Assembly (NCBI GenBank): GCA_963576475.1
Contig: OY754978.1
Span: 1,723,364-1,787,363, forward strand
DNA length: 64,000 nucleotides
Direction: 5' to 3'
Origin: Molanna angustata
Lineage: Eukaryota; Arthropoda; Insecta; Trichoptera; Molannidae
This document shows positions 21,501 through 29,454 of this stretch, one piece after another. The notes below the pieces were generated by a model that saw nothing but the letters and a program-made list of their open reading frames with translations, was not told where the DNA came from and ran no database searches. The number at the start of each line of letters is the position of its first letter. Position 1 is the stretch's first letter. The translations under genes and the position numbers were made by a program.

Positions 21501-23756
21501 AATAATTATTATAGATAGCTATTTCCCTAACAAGGCGAAATAGCTATCGACAAATTAACAAATATACGTAGAATTTAAAACAAATTGTAATAACTACAAT
21601 TTGTTTTAAATTACAAATTTGGTAATAACAACAAACATGAATTGCAGACCTTACAGACAAGACGAAGGACCTCAGACTTAATGTACCTTTATGACATAAT
21701 AAACTTCAATATTGACTGTACAGACCTTCTGAAAATTATTAACTTCAACATACCAAACAGACGAACAAGACACACCTCAACGTTCTTTTTAGACAAAAAA
21801 AACACTAATGCCGCTCAAAATTCGCCATTGTACCGATGCCTTACCACGTATAATAATTTGGAAAAGATCAGGTCCGTGGACATATTCTGTATGTCCAGGA
21901 CTCTTTTCAGGAGCCACGTTAGACAGGAATAATATTTTTTTTTTTTTATTACCAGTAGTGAGTACAATGCACCATGAAATCAAAGGTGGGCTGATTAAGT
22001 TACAATTACTTATGTTGCTATTCTTATTTATTATATTTGTTTAAAAAAATATTATTGTACGTTGCCCATTTTTTCAAATAAAATAAAAAAAATATATATA
22101 TATAATTTAAAATGGAATTCTACTACGTAAAATATCCACAAGTACTTATATAATATTTGTTTAAATACACCATATATTTATATATTTACTTAAAAATTGT
22201 TATTTACATCCAACATACAAGATATTTAGACTTCTTAAGCCTGCCTTGTTTCTGTGAGCCAACAAATAAGCTACAGCGCCCTTGGAGTGATCTTGTATCA
22301 TTAAACGGCGCTTTATAAATTTTATTTATTTTTATTATTTATTTTCGTTGACCATACAAAATATTTATTTACATTCACCATACAAAATATTTATTTACAA
22401 TCACCATACAAAATATTTATTTACATTCACCATACAAAATATTTATTTACATTCACCATACAAAATATTTATTTACATTCACCATACAAAATATTTATTT
22501 ACAATCACCATACAAAATATTTATTTACATTCACCATACAAAATATTTATTTACATTCACCATACAAAATATTTATTTACATTCACCATACAAAATATTT
22601 ATTTACATTGACAATAGAAAATATTTATCTGTCACAGTTTGACGGGTAATTGTTTTACGGAAACTTTATCGGGTGTAACGTAGATTCAAAATACATATAC
22701 ACTTGTGTCTGGAGCTTGTAATTTAATCACCACCAGGCACCAGTAAATAATAAAATTTTACGTAGGATAAAAAAAATCTAAATTAATGTCGTAGGTAAAA
22801 AATAAAAATTAAAATTACATTTTTTCTTTTTAAGCTTGTAGTCTTTTTAAATATTTTTCTCTTCTACTGGGAATCCAACCCAAGACGCAGTCAAATAAAT
22901 GACCACTTTGTTATATTGTTTGGCGAATATAGGCTAAGAAAGGAATGATTTGTATAATAAAAATATGGTTGTCGTTAAAAAAGTAACTTTACTTTGAAAT
23001 ATTGAGAATTTTTCTTTTTTGACCAATGTATATAATTTTATATGTAGACACTATAGAATATATTTAGCATATAAAATATTTACAATATTTTCATTACTTG
23101 TTTTTATATATTTTTTTTATTTAAGTACTATTTCTTTTTTTCGTTGAACAATGGTGAAATTTTATTATATTGCATAAATGTTTAATTTGATTGTAACTAT
23201 GTATGTAACTGCTAAAATAATAGTTAAGTGTCTCTATAGTTTAGTGCTAAAATTATATATTTTTATGTAATGTTTGAAATGTTATATAAATTAAGACAAC
23301 AGTGGGTAGGTACACATATTTTATTTAATTAATACACATATAAAAAAAACAATAAAAAAATATAGAAAAAGATATAGTTGTCGCCAAAAAACTTTAACAT
23401 TTAGCCGAGAAGGGGGGCAATTTGCACGTAAAACAACGAAACAAAAAGACACAAATTTGCGCTCTGCGCAACCGGAAGCTCGTTCAAGATGTTTGGCGAA
23501 AATAATACATAGTAAGTAAAATATATTTCCCTTTAATGTTTCCATTCAAGGCGTGTTATTAAATAAATTGTACACAATATACATAACATGTTTAAATGAT
23601 AATATGAAAACTAACCTCCATGTATTCTGGTTTGAGATGTTCCTTCTGTAGAAAATTAATGTTAACATATTCTAGTTTGACACCAAGGGCCGCCGCAGTT
23701 AACATGGCGCCCCTTGACGGAGGCGACATCTCAGTCATGTACAATTTAAGTGACAT
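6476..23756 (-). CDS. Glutathione S-transferase, epsilon-like (GST-1), five exons
   Basis: A cytosolic GST that would conjugate glutathione to electrophiles, a detoxification role. The coding exons on the minus strand are 23616-23756, 21131-21189, 18440-18587, 17804-17997 and 6476-6593; together they encode 219 residues, the usual length for insect GSTs. The N-terminal thioredoxin-like domain shows KLYMTEMSPPSR (the SPPSR Ser is the likely catalytic residue), HLKPEYMEINPQHTVPTL (the cis-Pro region that binds glutathione) and the LWDSHAI block. The C-terminal helical domain has QMTVADLSLIATV, the N-capping/hydrophobic-staple region, and the end ERLPYYEEVNGRG is typical of epsilon members. The start ATG at 23756 is chosen because the LY of beta-strand 1 precedes the next ATG. 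All phases join cleanly, with no stop or frameshift. Delta class is the alternative. Confidence 0.92.
6755..6850 (+). repeat. SINE family A fragment
   Basis: Shares ggtctcgaatcccggtggag and acacagtttt, then a cagtctggatctgag phrase, with the full copy at 27083-27312. The tRNA-like head is damaged and the tail is lost. Confidence 0.6.
7020..7590. repeat. Tandem array, about 82-bp unit, 7 copies
   Basis: Each unit has caactgtcacttccat, then gagttatcttttcttgttt, then gctaaatgacactttgtcta and a G-run. Copies start near 7021, 7103, 7186, 7269, 7341 (short), 7424 and 7507. It lies in intron 4 of GST-1, close to the last exon. Confidence 0.85.
7591..7962. other. AT-rich spacer between two arrays
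   Basis: No coding signal or recognisable element. It holds T-rich and AT-alternating runs (ttataatataatatta type) only. Confidence 0.4.
7963..9570. repeat. 48-bp satellite array, about 33 copies
   Basis: The unit contains aaatctgaatatggatgtta, then aagtataaataatctctatt and gattaatt, and is highly homogeneous. A distinctive run of variant units (tggtag for tggatg, tatgaatacgg, ataag-tctatt, ctctgttgatt, atcagaat) occurs at about 8636-8830 and again at 9308-9500, exactly 672 bp (14 units) later, which shows a segmental duplication inside the array. It lies in GST-1 intron 4. Confidence 0.95.
9787..10389. mobile_element. Non-autonomous hAT-like element (MITE)
   Basis: The termini are CAGCGGTCGGGGAAC and its exact reverse complement GTTCCCCGACCGCTG, about 600 bp apart. 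The flanks gtctatag and gtgtcgag match at 6 of 8 positions, which fits an aged 8-bp hAT target duplication. There is no transposase ORF. The interior is AT-rich and includes a T/A-rich retroelement-tail-like stretch near 10030-10140. Confidence 0.75.
10390..10845. other. Intronic DNA, nothing recognised
   Basis: GST-1 intron 4 sequence without coding potential or repeats that I can identify. Confidence 0.4.
10846..11000 (+). repeat. tRNA-derived SINE, family B
   Basis: Contains gggctagtaatccag, a B-box-like GAGTTCGAATCC, then gcctcgaccgatttcgttca and a tail with cttattttaggga and an A-rich end. The A box is mostly lost. Other copies are at 25860-26035 (minus) and 32451-32650 (plus). Confidence 0.75.
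11001..11689. other. Intronic DNA, nothing recognised
   Basis: AT-rich sequence in GST-1 intron 4 with no gene or clear repeat. Confidence 0.4.
11690..12091 (+). repeat. Dispersed repeat X, left half (interrupted)
   Basis: Starts agttgcatgtaacatatgag, followed by a cgatagtataatg phrase, and runs to gagatgtactac. The same order appears intact at 20148-20880 and in reverse at 40440-41452. The errantivirus-like element at 12092-16083 splits this copy; the other half resumes at 16088. Confidence 0.75.
12088..12091. repeat. Target-site duplication, left (ctac)
   Basis: The 4-bp ctac directly before the left LTR is repeated at 16084-16087 directly after the right LTR. A 4-bp duplication is normal for Ty3/gypsy integrases. 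Related uninterrupted copies of repeat X read gtactact at this point, consistent with an empty site. Confidence 0.85.
12092..12312 (+). repeat. Left LTR of errantivirus-like element
   Basis: Begins agttatgggatgagatctgg and ends cagagacttaact, giving the short inverted termini agtta / taact. A TATA-like cataaaag is near the middle. Compared with the right LTR it has caccttcggt where the right one has tatta; otherwise I see no difference. Confidence 0.92.
12312..12328 (+). promoter_or_regulatory. Primer-binding site (tRNA-Ser type)
   Basis: TGGCGCAGTCGGTAGGA follows the LTR at once, sharing its last T. It fits the complement of a eukaryotic tRNA-Ser 3' end including CCA, the primer used by several insect gypsy-group elements. 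Confidence 0.75.
12455..12496 (+). CDS. Leader mini-ORF ending at a splice-donor-like site
   Basis: A 13-codon ORF (ATG at 12455) ends in ATG-TAA, and the consensus donor GTAAGT starts at 12493 within it. In errantiviruses env is made from a spliced mRNA. A leader ATG placed just before a strong donor could supply the N-terminus, perhaps part of a signal peptide, of the spliced env product. This is inferred from position only; the acceptor is not identified. Confidence 0.35.
   Translation: MRTAIIAINSCLM
12673..13818 (+). CDS. Errantivirus-like gag
   Basis: This 381-codon ORF would make the structural Gag polyprotein of the particle. The start at 12673 (aaaATGG context) is preferred because the open frame before it has no earlier ATG and contains a duplicated phrase (tacaaggatcaaattctcc, twice). 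Residues 1-200 look like a gypsy-type capsid (CEYVIGLC, ISRLEGRALMLIG, LLQQFFGDLRDENCLIQDL, FLKGLPGQLG). The C-terminal part is Asn/Gln/Pro-rich with a direct repeat QTRPFGPPPN and an acidic run. I see no CCHC zinc knuckle. The last 20 or so residues run into env-derived DNA in another frame because pol has been deleted, so the native end is probably lost. Confidence 0.85.
   Translation: MATIESIPKNVIDVIPRFAGSTTHLPVFLNACEYVIGLCADRSNPANTVNEYLLRLIISRLEGRALMLIGSRENVRTWEEIKGLLQQFFGDLRDENCLIQDLLNIRMKRDESAHSFGARVQEARSLLSSKVQMTDPDSASRLTKGQIYDGMALQTFLKGLPGQLGLVIRLRDPPNLEAAMSQVIQEENFLYSQRRDGVHGQASSIKPSGTTGVTPNRSPLDASRQGVRSFEKPRNKFANNVPENQNRNVFGQSSQAFSGNAYGKPPGRFNSGTFRSDNRQQTRPFGPPPNAQQTRPFGPPPNSQNFIKPDSAQTMRTVKPEPKYIVEELFHQQEPQNWEEWPQEGAEPGEEEENEYEKLEGQMDTHTRVQPRRSSGRVRDH
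13757..14290 (+). pseudogene. Errantivirus env, N-terminal segment (F-protein-like)
   Basis: After the pol deletion the frame reads an envelope ectodomain resembling the baculovirus F-protein family used by errantiviruses. A furin-type RRSKR site at 13961-13975 is followed by a glycine-containing hydrophobic stretch, then a long heptad-like helical region rich in N-glycosylation motifs. The signal peptide and extreme N-terminus are missing from this exon. The frame breaks near 14290. It overlaps the altered end of gag in a different frame. Confidence 0.8.
14296..14826 (+). pseudogene. Errantivirus env, middle segment
   Basis: The second open piece, about 176 codons in a different frame from the first, continues the envelope ectodomain. 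It has Cys residues in pairs near its end (MEVECKEILPEDYLCEAEP and APCEVQ) as expected for a disulfide-rich stem region. It ends at a TAA at 14824-14826. The frame change at about 14290 and this stop make env non-functional as it stands, unless sequence errors are responsible. Confidence 0.78.
14850..15372 (+). pseudogene. Errantivirus env, C-terminal segment with membrane anchor
   Basis: The third piece, open from about 14850, includes an in-frame ATG at 14935. It carries the last ectodomain part, one strong hydrophobic transmembrane helix at about 15223-15280, and a short Lys-rich tail ending TPIF. The layout (ectodomain, single anchor, short tail) is that of a class I fusion envelope protein. 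Confidence 0.78.
15373..15650 (+). repeat. AT-rich triplicated segment after env
   Basis: Three imperfect copies of about 100-110 bp contain aattatcaattatattata, then a gttgcaccaaataattaag phrase and a aataattaagaaaa phrase. They lie between env and the right LTR. Confidence 0.75.
15868..16083 (+). repeat. Right LTR of errantivirus-like element
   Basis: Begins agttatgggatgagatctgg after the purine-rich tract gggaatggagg and ends cagagacttaact. It is shorter than the left LTR by 5 bp because of one replaced segment (tatta versus caccttcggt). Confidence 0.92.
16084..16520 (+). repeat. Dispersed repeat X, right half
   Basis: Resumes the repeat interrupted at 12091 (tacaatgttcatatttttta, then gaaattttctagttg and ttgataactccctgaccctg). 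It aligns with 20505-20840 and, reversed, with 40760-41115. Confidence 0.75.
16521..17803. other. Intronic DNA with a second dispersed repeat
   Basis: Bases 16975-17170 (gaagttacgttttagtaagg and gcattttaagaacaaacc phrases) match 30885-31050, so they are a dispersed repeat of unknown class. A run of about 17 C residues lies at 17600-17616. No gene seen. Confidence 0.5.
17804..17997 (-). CDS. GST-1 coding exon 4
   Basis: A 194-bp exon starting in phase 0 and ending in phase 2 at AACAG followed by gtaaac. It encodes helices 5-6 with MTVADLSLIATV. GST-2 has an exon of the same length and phase at 54775-54968. Confidence 0.92.
18440..18587 (-). CDS. GST-1 coding exon 3
   Basis: A 148-bp exon that completes the split Ser codon and reads HAIAVYLATIYG, then the domain linker (LPKDPKTRALVDQRL) and the first helix of the C-terminal domain. 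The acceptor is atgtttta g. The donor is either gcaagt after GTG (a GC-AG intron) or a poor gtggca 3 nt earlier; both keep phase 0. Confidence 0.88.
18588..18995. other. GST-1 intron 2, left part
   Basis: No coding signal; includes the phrase atacagggtatcccagcaag near 18791 and T-rich runs. The small ORF at 18876 overlaps a MITE and is not a gene. Confidence 0.4.
18996..19172. mobile_element. Foldback MITE, third copy
   Basis: Starts ggggggcaagtctgatcaac and ends cacttattgcccccat, with the paired core atcatggatataatta / taattatgtccatgat. It is the same family as the two copies at 980-1309. Confidence 0.75.
19735..19975 (-). repeat. tRNA-derived SINE, family A (near full)
   Basis: On the minus strand it has a tRNA-like head (ggctcagttggttgggtatc, then gggttcgattcccggtggag), a body with cagtctggatctgtgagacg and ttgttattgggtgcgtgtta, and a tail of T/A repeats. 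It matches 27083-27312 along its length. Confidence 0.85.
20148..20880 (+). repeat. Dispersed repeat X, intact copy
   Basis: From agttgcatgtaacacatgag to a cacagacacacagacacacag-like simple-sequence end. It includes catgtaggtatgtatgttag, cctacccagaatatg, gagatgtactac and ttgataac-like phrases in the same order as the split copy around the errantivirus. It carries no ORF of note and its class is unknown. Confidence 0.75.
21131..21189 (-). CDS. GST-1 coding exon 2
   Basis: A 59-bp exon with acceptor tttacag and donor gtaaat. It encodes INPQHTVPTL, the conserved glutathione-binding loop with cis-proline, through GDFILWD, and ends in phase 2. Confidence 0.92.
21392..21606. mobile_element. Foldback element with about 58-bp arms
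   Basis: acaatttgttttaaattcta, then gtcgatagctatttcgc, is mirrored by gcgaaatagctatcgac, then tagaatttaaaacaaattgt. The loop is AT-rich. It lies in GST-1 intron 1 about 200 bp upstream of exon 2. Probably a MITE. Confidence 0.75.
21635..21935 (+). pseudogene. Non-LTR reverse transcriptase C-terminal remnant
   Basis: The open frame reads LQTRRRTSDLMYLYDIIN, then DCTDLLKIINFNIPNRRTR. This is the conserved end of CR1/jockey-type RTs, and the fragment at 58500-59327 has the same arrangement (SSRRITADSLFLFKL, then DCPNLLDNISLHIPNRNVR). It is truncated on the 5' side; a poly-A-like stretch follows at about 22073-22092. Confidence 0.7.
22237..22345 (+). repeat. CR1-like 3' UTR fragment
   Basis: Contains ttaaacggcgctttataaat, which matches on the opposite strand the 3' end of the CR1-like element near 48555-48575, and ends in ttta repeats. 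It is a very short 3' copy of the same family. Confidence 0.65.
22350..22625. repeat. 26-bp tandem array, about 10-11 copies
   Basis: The unit is ttcaccatacaaaatattta followed by tttaca. Degenerate units of the same kind lie at 21280-21370. An open frame across it is a by-product of the repeat. It lies in GST-1 intron 1. Confidence 0.9.
22626..23615. other. GST-1 intron 1, remainder
   Basis: No gene recognised. AT-rich sequence; a SINE-like phrase (actgggaatccaacccaaga) near 22866 may be a decayed tRNA-derived head. Confidence 0.4.
23616..23756 (-). CDS. GST-1 coding exon 1
   Basis: This exon has 47 codons, from the start ATG to ATGGAG followed by a gttagt donor. It carries beta-1, the SPPSR active-site turn and helix 1. 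A tttgtttcag acceptor-like site on the minus strand ends at 23783, only 26 nt before the ATG, which suggests that a separate 5' untranslated exon lies further upstream. Confidence 0.9.
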
Positions 23757-23869
23757 TTCTTATTATAATATAATATTTTTATCTGAAACAAAATATACAC
23801 CAAAAATAAATAACAAATATTTTTAGAGGTAAATAACTACTTGTTAACTATGGGGGCTTTTCACATTCA

Positions 23870-24215
23870 TACCTATATACATACATACATACCTACATGC
23901 ATACAAACATACATACATACATACATACATACATACATACATACATACATACATAGATGCATACATACATACATACATACATAGATACATACATACATAC
24001 ATACATACATACATACATACATACATACATACATACATACATACATACATACATACATGCCTACATACATACATACATACATACATACATACATGCATAC
24101 ATGCATACATACATACATACATACGCACATACACACATTCATACCTATATACATACCTACATACATACATACATACACACATTCATACATACACACATTC
24201 ATACACACATTCATA
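23870..24215. repeat. (CATA)n microsatellite upstream of GST-1
   Basis: Almost pure acat/catа-type tetranucleotide repeats over about 345 bp with occasional variants (ctac, tgca, gcac). It starts about 115 bp upstream of the GST-1 ATG. The long open frames on both strands are repeat artefacts. Confidence 0.95.
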
Positions 24216-25854
24216 CCGATTTTTTACAGGATATTTTGATTTTATTAAACGAATTTAATTCAATTCATCTATACATCAATAGGTACATCCTTCCATAACC
24301 TCCTTTTGTCCTCGTTGATATGATCAGAGTTATTTTTCTCTTTCTTTTTTTTTCTTACTTCTCCATTTTTTTCATCAATTTATATTGTACCAATTTAACT
24401 TTAAAGACTTCACGTTGCTCAGGTTTGGTTGGAATAAATTACATCATGGCAATAAACCTGCATTTGTACACATGTACATAAACTATATAAACAAATAAAT
24501 ACATACATTCCATCATGCCATATTCCTCACGGGGTATATTTCTATATTGACACGTTCTTCGCTTCGTCAATATTCACACATCATAAATATGCTTCATATG
24601 GCAACTCACCCTATTTATAGTACTATATTATGTACCCATACATACAATTTTAACATTTAATGCCTACATATAAATAATGAGTCCTTATATTTTATTATTG
24701 CTTATGTGATATGTAGGTATGTATGCGTGTGTGTATATATTATGTTTATACACACATACCTACATATGTATTTTGTTATCTTTTATCAAAGTGCTGTTTC
24801 ACAATGACGCAACGTTTAGTTTATAGAGAGTTTCTACATATTATTATTATTATGTACCTACCTACTAAACGTGCTATAATATTATAATGACACGTAATGT
24901 TTTAAGGCAAGTAGCATCATTCAATGCAGATGAACTGCACCGTTTTGTATTTACTATGTCAATTTCAATGCAAACATTCGCTTGACTCGTTTAATTTGAC
25001 TCCTTTACTCATAATTTTACGAAGTGGCGAGATATGGATTCGTTATTTTTTGGGTAATTTTTTTATTGTAGATTATCAACTAGCATAATTTATTTATTGG
25101 TAAAATAACAGGTTAAAACCTATAAATATTTTACACGATTATCAATTAAATAATTACATAACTCACAATATACACCGTGGTAAGGAAGCGAAAACATCCG
25201 CATGCAGTAGGTATATATGTAGGTACACTGTAACTATACACGTATTGAATATCAGGTGAAATACATTGCACAAGTTCTGCAAATTAAAGCAATGGTACGT
25301 ACACATTTTTTTGAAATAACAAAATTCAGAGAATATGTCGATTAGAGGTCTGGTCAAATATATGGTCAAAGATCATGCTGAGATTATATTCTGAAAGTTT
25401 CATCACAATGTATCTGTGTGTGTGCTGTAATATGCAAATTTGAACATCCAATACTAATTTTGAATTCAAATTTTGAAGCATATCTGATCAGTGCTTCTCA
25501 GTTTTTTCAACAGTCAAATATTTTTTTTTTTTTTAGCTTAGGAAAATGAAAATTTGACATTTTCATTTTCAAATTGTTAATAGGGCACATCACTTTCACA
25601 AAATGGCATTGGCGTTGCGATTGAGTAGGAATTCTAAGATTTATTTTGCTATATAGATCAAGGAAGTCAATTTGACTTTTTAAAATTGTTTTTTTGTATA
25701 ATTGAATTTATATAACCATGTATTTTGTATAATTTGCGTTTTTTCATTTCTCATTTCGTTTTAAGTAGGTACTTGTTGAATTTATTTAACCATGTTTTTT
25801 GTATAATTTGTGCTTTTCTGTAATTGGAATTATCCCTGTATTTTTTTTATAATA
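24216..25854. other. Intergenic DNA, nothing recognised
   Basis: AT-rich, no coding signal. Bases 25370-25440 (ctgaaagtttcatcacaatg) recur near 29005 and 40500, so they belong to a dispersed repeat that also carries TG-rich stretches. Confidence 0.45.
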
Positions 25855-25859
25855 TAATA

Positions 25860-26035
25860 AATGAATATGTCCTTGTTAAACGAGTACATATACATCTTCC
25901 TAATACGTTCCCTAAAATAAGCAAATTAATGCTTGTGCTATAGGTGAACGAAATCAGTCGAGGCAGGATTCGAAATCGCGACCACTGGATTACTAGCCCA
26001 GCGCGCTAACCGCTCTGCCATTGACCCATCTAAAT
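25860..26035 (-). repeat. tRNA-derived SINE, family B (near full)
   Basis: On the minus strand: a head with ggcagagcggttagcgcgct and gggctagtaatccag, gcctcgactgatttcgttca-type B-box flank, then a cttattttaggga body and aaggacatattcat tail. The best-preserved A box of the family is here. Confidence 0.85.
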
Positions 26036-27082
26036 ATTATGTTTAAATATTATAGTATTATGTTTGTATTGTTACTTATTGTATGTGTAGTCTGTTGAAA
26101 AGCCAAATAAATAAAAAAAAAATAAAGTAAATGAAAATAAGTAAGTAAAACCATGTCAGAATATCACGGCGTTGAATATAAATTGTATCACTCACATTGA
26201 ACGAATCTTCGTAGATTTGAGTGCGTAGAAGATCTTGATTATATTATAGTGTATACAGAAATTTATTATATTTGTATACCGGTTTGAAATATTTGCAAGT
26301 CATGGTGAGTATACAATAGTAATTCATATTATATACCTACTTACACATTGTTATGTATATATAATTATAGTTTTATCTGTCAACTGGAGTGTGATGTAAG
26401 AAAATTAATATCAATCATTATCATTTTTATTATCAAAATTTAATGACACTTTGTAACTCTCATGACTGTGAATGAATATATTTATTTGTTATCAGCTGAC
26501 ATTGTTACCTACGGAATGATTGACGTAAATAGACATTTTTTAAGACTGTATGTGTCCTTGAAATCGGTCGGCGCAGGATTTGAACCCGCAGCTTTGTCGT
26601 TGACCCATTTATTATAATAAACATAACTTTTTTTTTATATTTCGTATAATGTTAATATTGGTGCATTTAAAAATTTAGTAAGGACGTCGCTACGATGTTA
26701 CGTACTCGCTTCGACGCCACTTTTTTGCGTATGATGCAACTTGCTCGCGCGAGTCGAAATTTACAAGATATTAAAATCGCAGTTTGTGAAGTCGTATAAC
26801 AAATAAACAATTAATTTTCATAATAACGTAGCTAAAAAATCCAATTTGCAAACTATTATTTCTTTATTTATTGAAACTTGAGACAAAAAGGAAAAAATAT
26901 ATTAACCGTAAAATAATTAGTGTAAATAATATTGTTGCTAAGTTATTTTTCAAGAATTTACGACTTATAATCCCGTAAAAAAAACAGGTAATTAAGTAAG
27001 TACTTAAATGTATGTTTAGTATATTATTTTGAAATATAGTAACTACATAGATTATCGCAACATGTCTATCATATTATCATAG
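26036..27082. other. Intergenic DNA with SINE scrap
   Basis: Bases 26550-26615 (gaaatcggtcggcgcaggat) look like a decayed minus-strand SINE-B head. Bases 26685-26765 are locally richer in CpG (gacgtcgctacgatgttacg, ctcgcgcgagtcg), origin unknown. No gene seen. Confidence 0.4.
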
Positions 27083-27312
27083 ATTGTCGACCTTCTAGGC
27101 TCAGTGGGTTGGGTATCTGACTGCTGATCCAAAGGTCCCGGGTTCGATTCCCGGTGGAGACACAGTTTTTAATTATGTTTTCAGTCTGGATCTGTGAGAC
27201 GATTAATATCGTAAGTCTCCAGAATGTGGCAACTTGTTATTGGGTGCGTGTTAAATTTAATATTTGTCATAGTACCTGTTAGTTGCCCGAGAAGTAATAA
27301 ATAATAATAATA
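27083..27312 (+). repeat. tRNA-derived SINE, family A (reference copy)
   Basis: The most complete plus-strand copy: head ggctcagtgggttgggtatc, B box GGTTCGATTCC, body acacagtttttaattatg, then cagtctggatctgtgagacg and ttgttattgggtgcgtgtta, and tail aataataataataa. Confidence 0.88.
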
Positions 27313-27384
27313 ACATTTGACTGCTGACTTAGAAATATCTCTGAAGGTCAGAGTTCGATTGCCGATTGGTCAACAATATTTCGC

Positions 27385-27530
27385 TCTGTGAGATGTATGA
27401 GACGATGCATGGACGTGAATGAAGCGAGAAATATATTTCAAAGAGAGAGAGAGAGAGAAGAGTCTGGCGTTCGGTTCTCTCTGCCCATCCCAAATAGGGA
27501 AATGACGTAATGGTATGGTATAGTATTATG
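27385..27530 (+). pseudogene. RTE 3'-end fragment
   Basis: gtatgagacgatgcatggac, then cgttcggttctctctgccca, and a ggtatggtatag tail match the 3' end of the RTE element finishing at 60330. A GA-repeat (agagagagagag) has expanded inside it. Only the last 40 or so codons remain. Confidence 0.65.
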
Positions 27531-27761
27531 GGTATGGTTATTAACGTTTTTTATAAGGATACGTGTAAGACATTATATATATTATTTCACTCATACAGTC
27601 ATTCAACCTCATAAATTTTGTTATTTATTTATTTTATTTTATTGATGGCAGGTTACATACAGTTTTGAAATACATTTACATAAATCCCTATATTTTTTAA
27701 AAACTATAAAAAGAAAGTTTGTAACACCAATTACTAAGGTATGGTCTTAATAATAAAAAAT

Positions 27762-28058
27762 ATCGAATATATTTTTATTATTGCATATGCGCAAACATTG
27801 GATTTTTTTTTCCCTGTCGGGAGTCAAAGATATTTTTTAACAGATTTGTAATTATCTCAATAGAGACGAAGTTGGAATATTTATTTTAGGAGAACCGGGA
27901 AATCAAGGCACCTACAGGGGTTCCGGTTCTCCTACAATAAATATTCCAACTTCGTCTCTATTGAGATAATTAAAAATCTGTTAAAAAATATCTTAGACTC
28001 CCGACAGGGAAAAAAAATCCAATGTTTGCGCATATGCAATAATAAAAATATATTCGAT
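27762..28058. mobile_element. Foldback element with about 135-bp arms
   Basis: The left arm (atcgaatatatttttattat, then gcgcaaacattgg, tccctgtcgggagtc and gacgaagttggaatattta) is mirrored by the right arm down to aataaaaatatattcgat. The central loop is gaaatcaaggcacctacagg. A further arm copy lies at 28437-28530 and a diverged one at 39500-39625. Confidence 0.85.
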
Positions 28059-28436
28059 TACTTACACATTGGTACAAGTAGGTAAATAAGACAAAAATGA
28101 CCTTATAAGTCTGGCGCAATTCAGGGGTCACTTCTATCCGAAAAATGCATTGTCACCTCACATATAAGAATTGTAGCTTTCATTATTTACAAAAAACCAA
28201 TTCTCTCAATAGATGGCGTTACAACAAAAATAAATAAAAAATAATAATATTGTTGTTCATAATTTCACCCATAGATGGCTGTAGTAAAAATTCCTTATTT
28301 TCAAGCGAAAAGAATTTCAGTATTACAATATATAGAAGTTTCAAAATTGAATTGATAGGGATCTCATTAAAAAGGCATAATTGGTGAACGTTGCGCAAGC
28401 GCATAAAGTGATCACGTAAACCAGCCGATGACAGGT
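28059..28436. other. Spacer between foldback arms
   Basis: No gene recognised. It has two similar phrases with tagatggcgttac / tagatggctgtag, origin unknown. Confidence 0.35.
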
Positions 28437-28530
28437 CGTAAGCCCTGTAGGTGCCTTGATTTCCCGGTTCTCCTACAATAAATATTCCAACTTCGTCTCT
28501 ATTGAGATAATTAAAAATCTGTTAAAAAAT
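28437..28530. repeat. Solo arm of the 27762 foldback family
   Basis: ccctgtaggtgccttgattt, then cccggttctcctacaataaa and ccaacttcgtctctattgag: an inverted copy of the left arm plus loop of the neighbouring foldback, broken off at a poly-A-like end. Confidence 0.75.
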
Positions 28531-29454
28531 AAAAAATAATTATAAAAAAATATAACAACGAAAATTACCATATATTATGAGGATAAAAAAAAAACGAATG
28601 GGTTATAACCAACGCTATACTCTCATTACCAAGTCACCCCACAAAGTAATCAAATTTTGTATAGACTTTTTTTAGCCTTCTTATGAAATGAGGGATATTT
28701 TTAGCTTTTTTGTTGATTAAAATTATTATTATGAAGGTGATTTGCCTTTTTAGCAATTTAATAATAAATGTTGGGGACACTTTGAAATAGAAAAATGAGA
28801 AACACTGATCAGATATATCCCTCAAAATCTAACGGGGCCTAAGCGAGAATTAAATACCTGTACAAATATGTAAAATTTTAATAAAAATCCAATGAGTACT
28901 TTAGTTTAGTCTATGTATAATCTATAAAGTAGAATGAACACGCCGTACATATTACATATATAATACATAGTACGATAGTACATAGCACACACATTAGATA
29001 CATTGTGATGAAACTTTCAGAATACGATCTCAGTATGTTACTGATTGATGATCTGCAAAAAAACATTTCTATCTTCATTCACTTCCATGCATCGTCTCAT
29101 ACGCGCTCTTAATACTAACGTTTCCATCTTTATTTTGTTTTTTTTTATATTAAAAATATAATGGTAAAAAATAAATTACTGATTTTAAATGAAAATCTAA
29201 CAAAATGTACGTGATCGCCAGTTAAAATAAAACACATTTTTATTAAGGCTAGCGTCCATACAGGCGCAGTGGAACGGACCGGACGCAGTGCATCAGACAG
29301 ATTTCAGTATTCTTTGTATATAGGAATTCATACAGCTGCGTCCAACGATCAATCGGCATCATACGGGTGTGGATCATTGTTGATAGGAGACAAAAATCCT
29401 TTATGGAATAAAATCATAATATTTGTTAGATTTAACTTTTTGATCGTCAGTTAT
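28531..29454. other. Intergenic DNA, nothing recognised
   Basis: AT-rich with no coding signal; open frames here are short and have no recognisable motif. Confidence 0.4.

Noticed and set aside
22348..22611. ORF of repeated IQNIYLHSPYKIFIY
   Set aside because: Produced by the 26-bp tandem array, whose length in each frame lacks stops; no sign of a gene.
23844..24298. Long open frames on both strands (Cys-Met-Tyr-Val and His-Thr-Tyr-Ile runs)
   Set aside because: They are translations of the (CATA)n microsatellite, with no start, splice or homology evidence.
26685..26765. CpG-richer island as a host exon or promoter
   Set aside because: It is too short and has no splice sites, open frame or core promoter signals that I can support.
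27083..27170. tRNA gene
   Set aside because: The A/B-box-like head is part of a repeated SINE with body and tail, found in several copies and orientations, and the tRNA fold is not intact.
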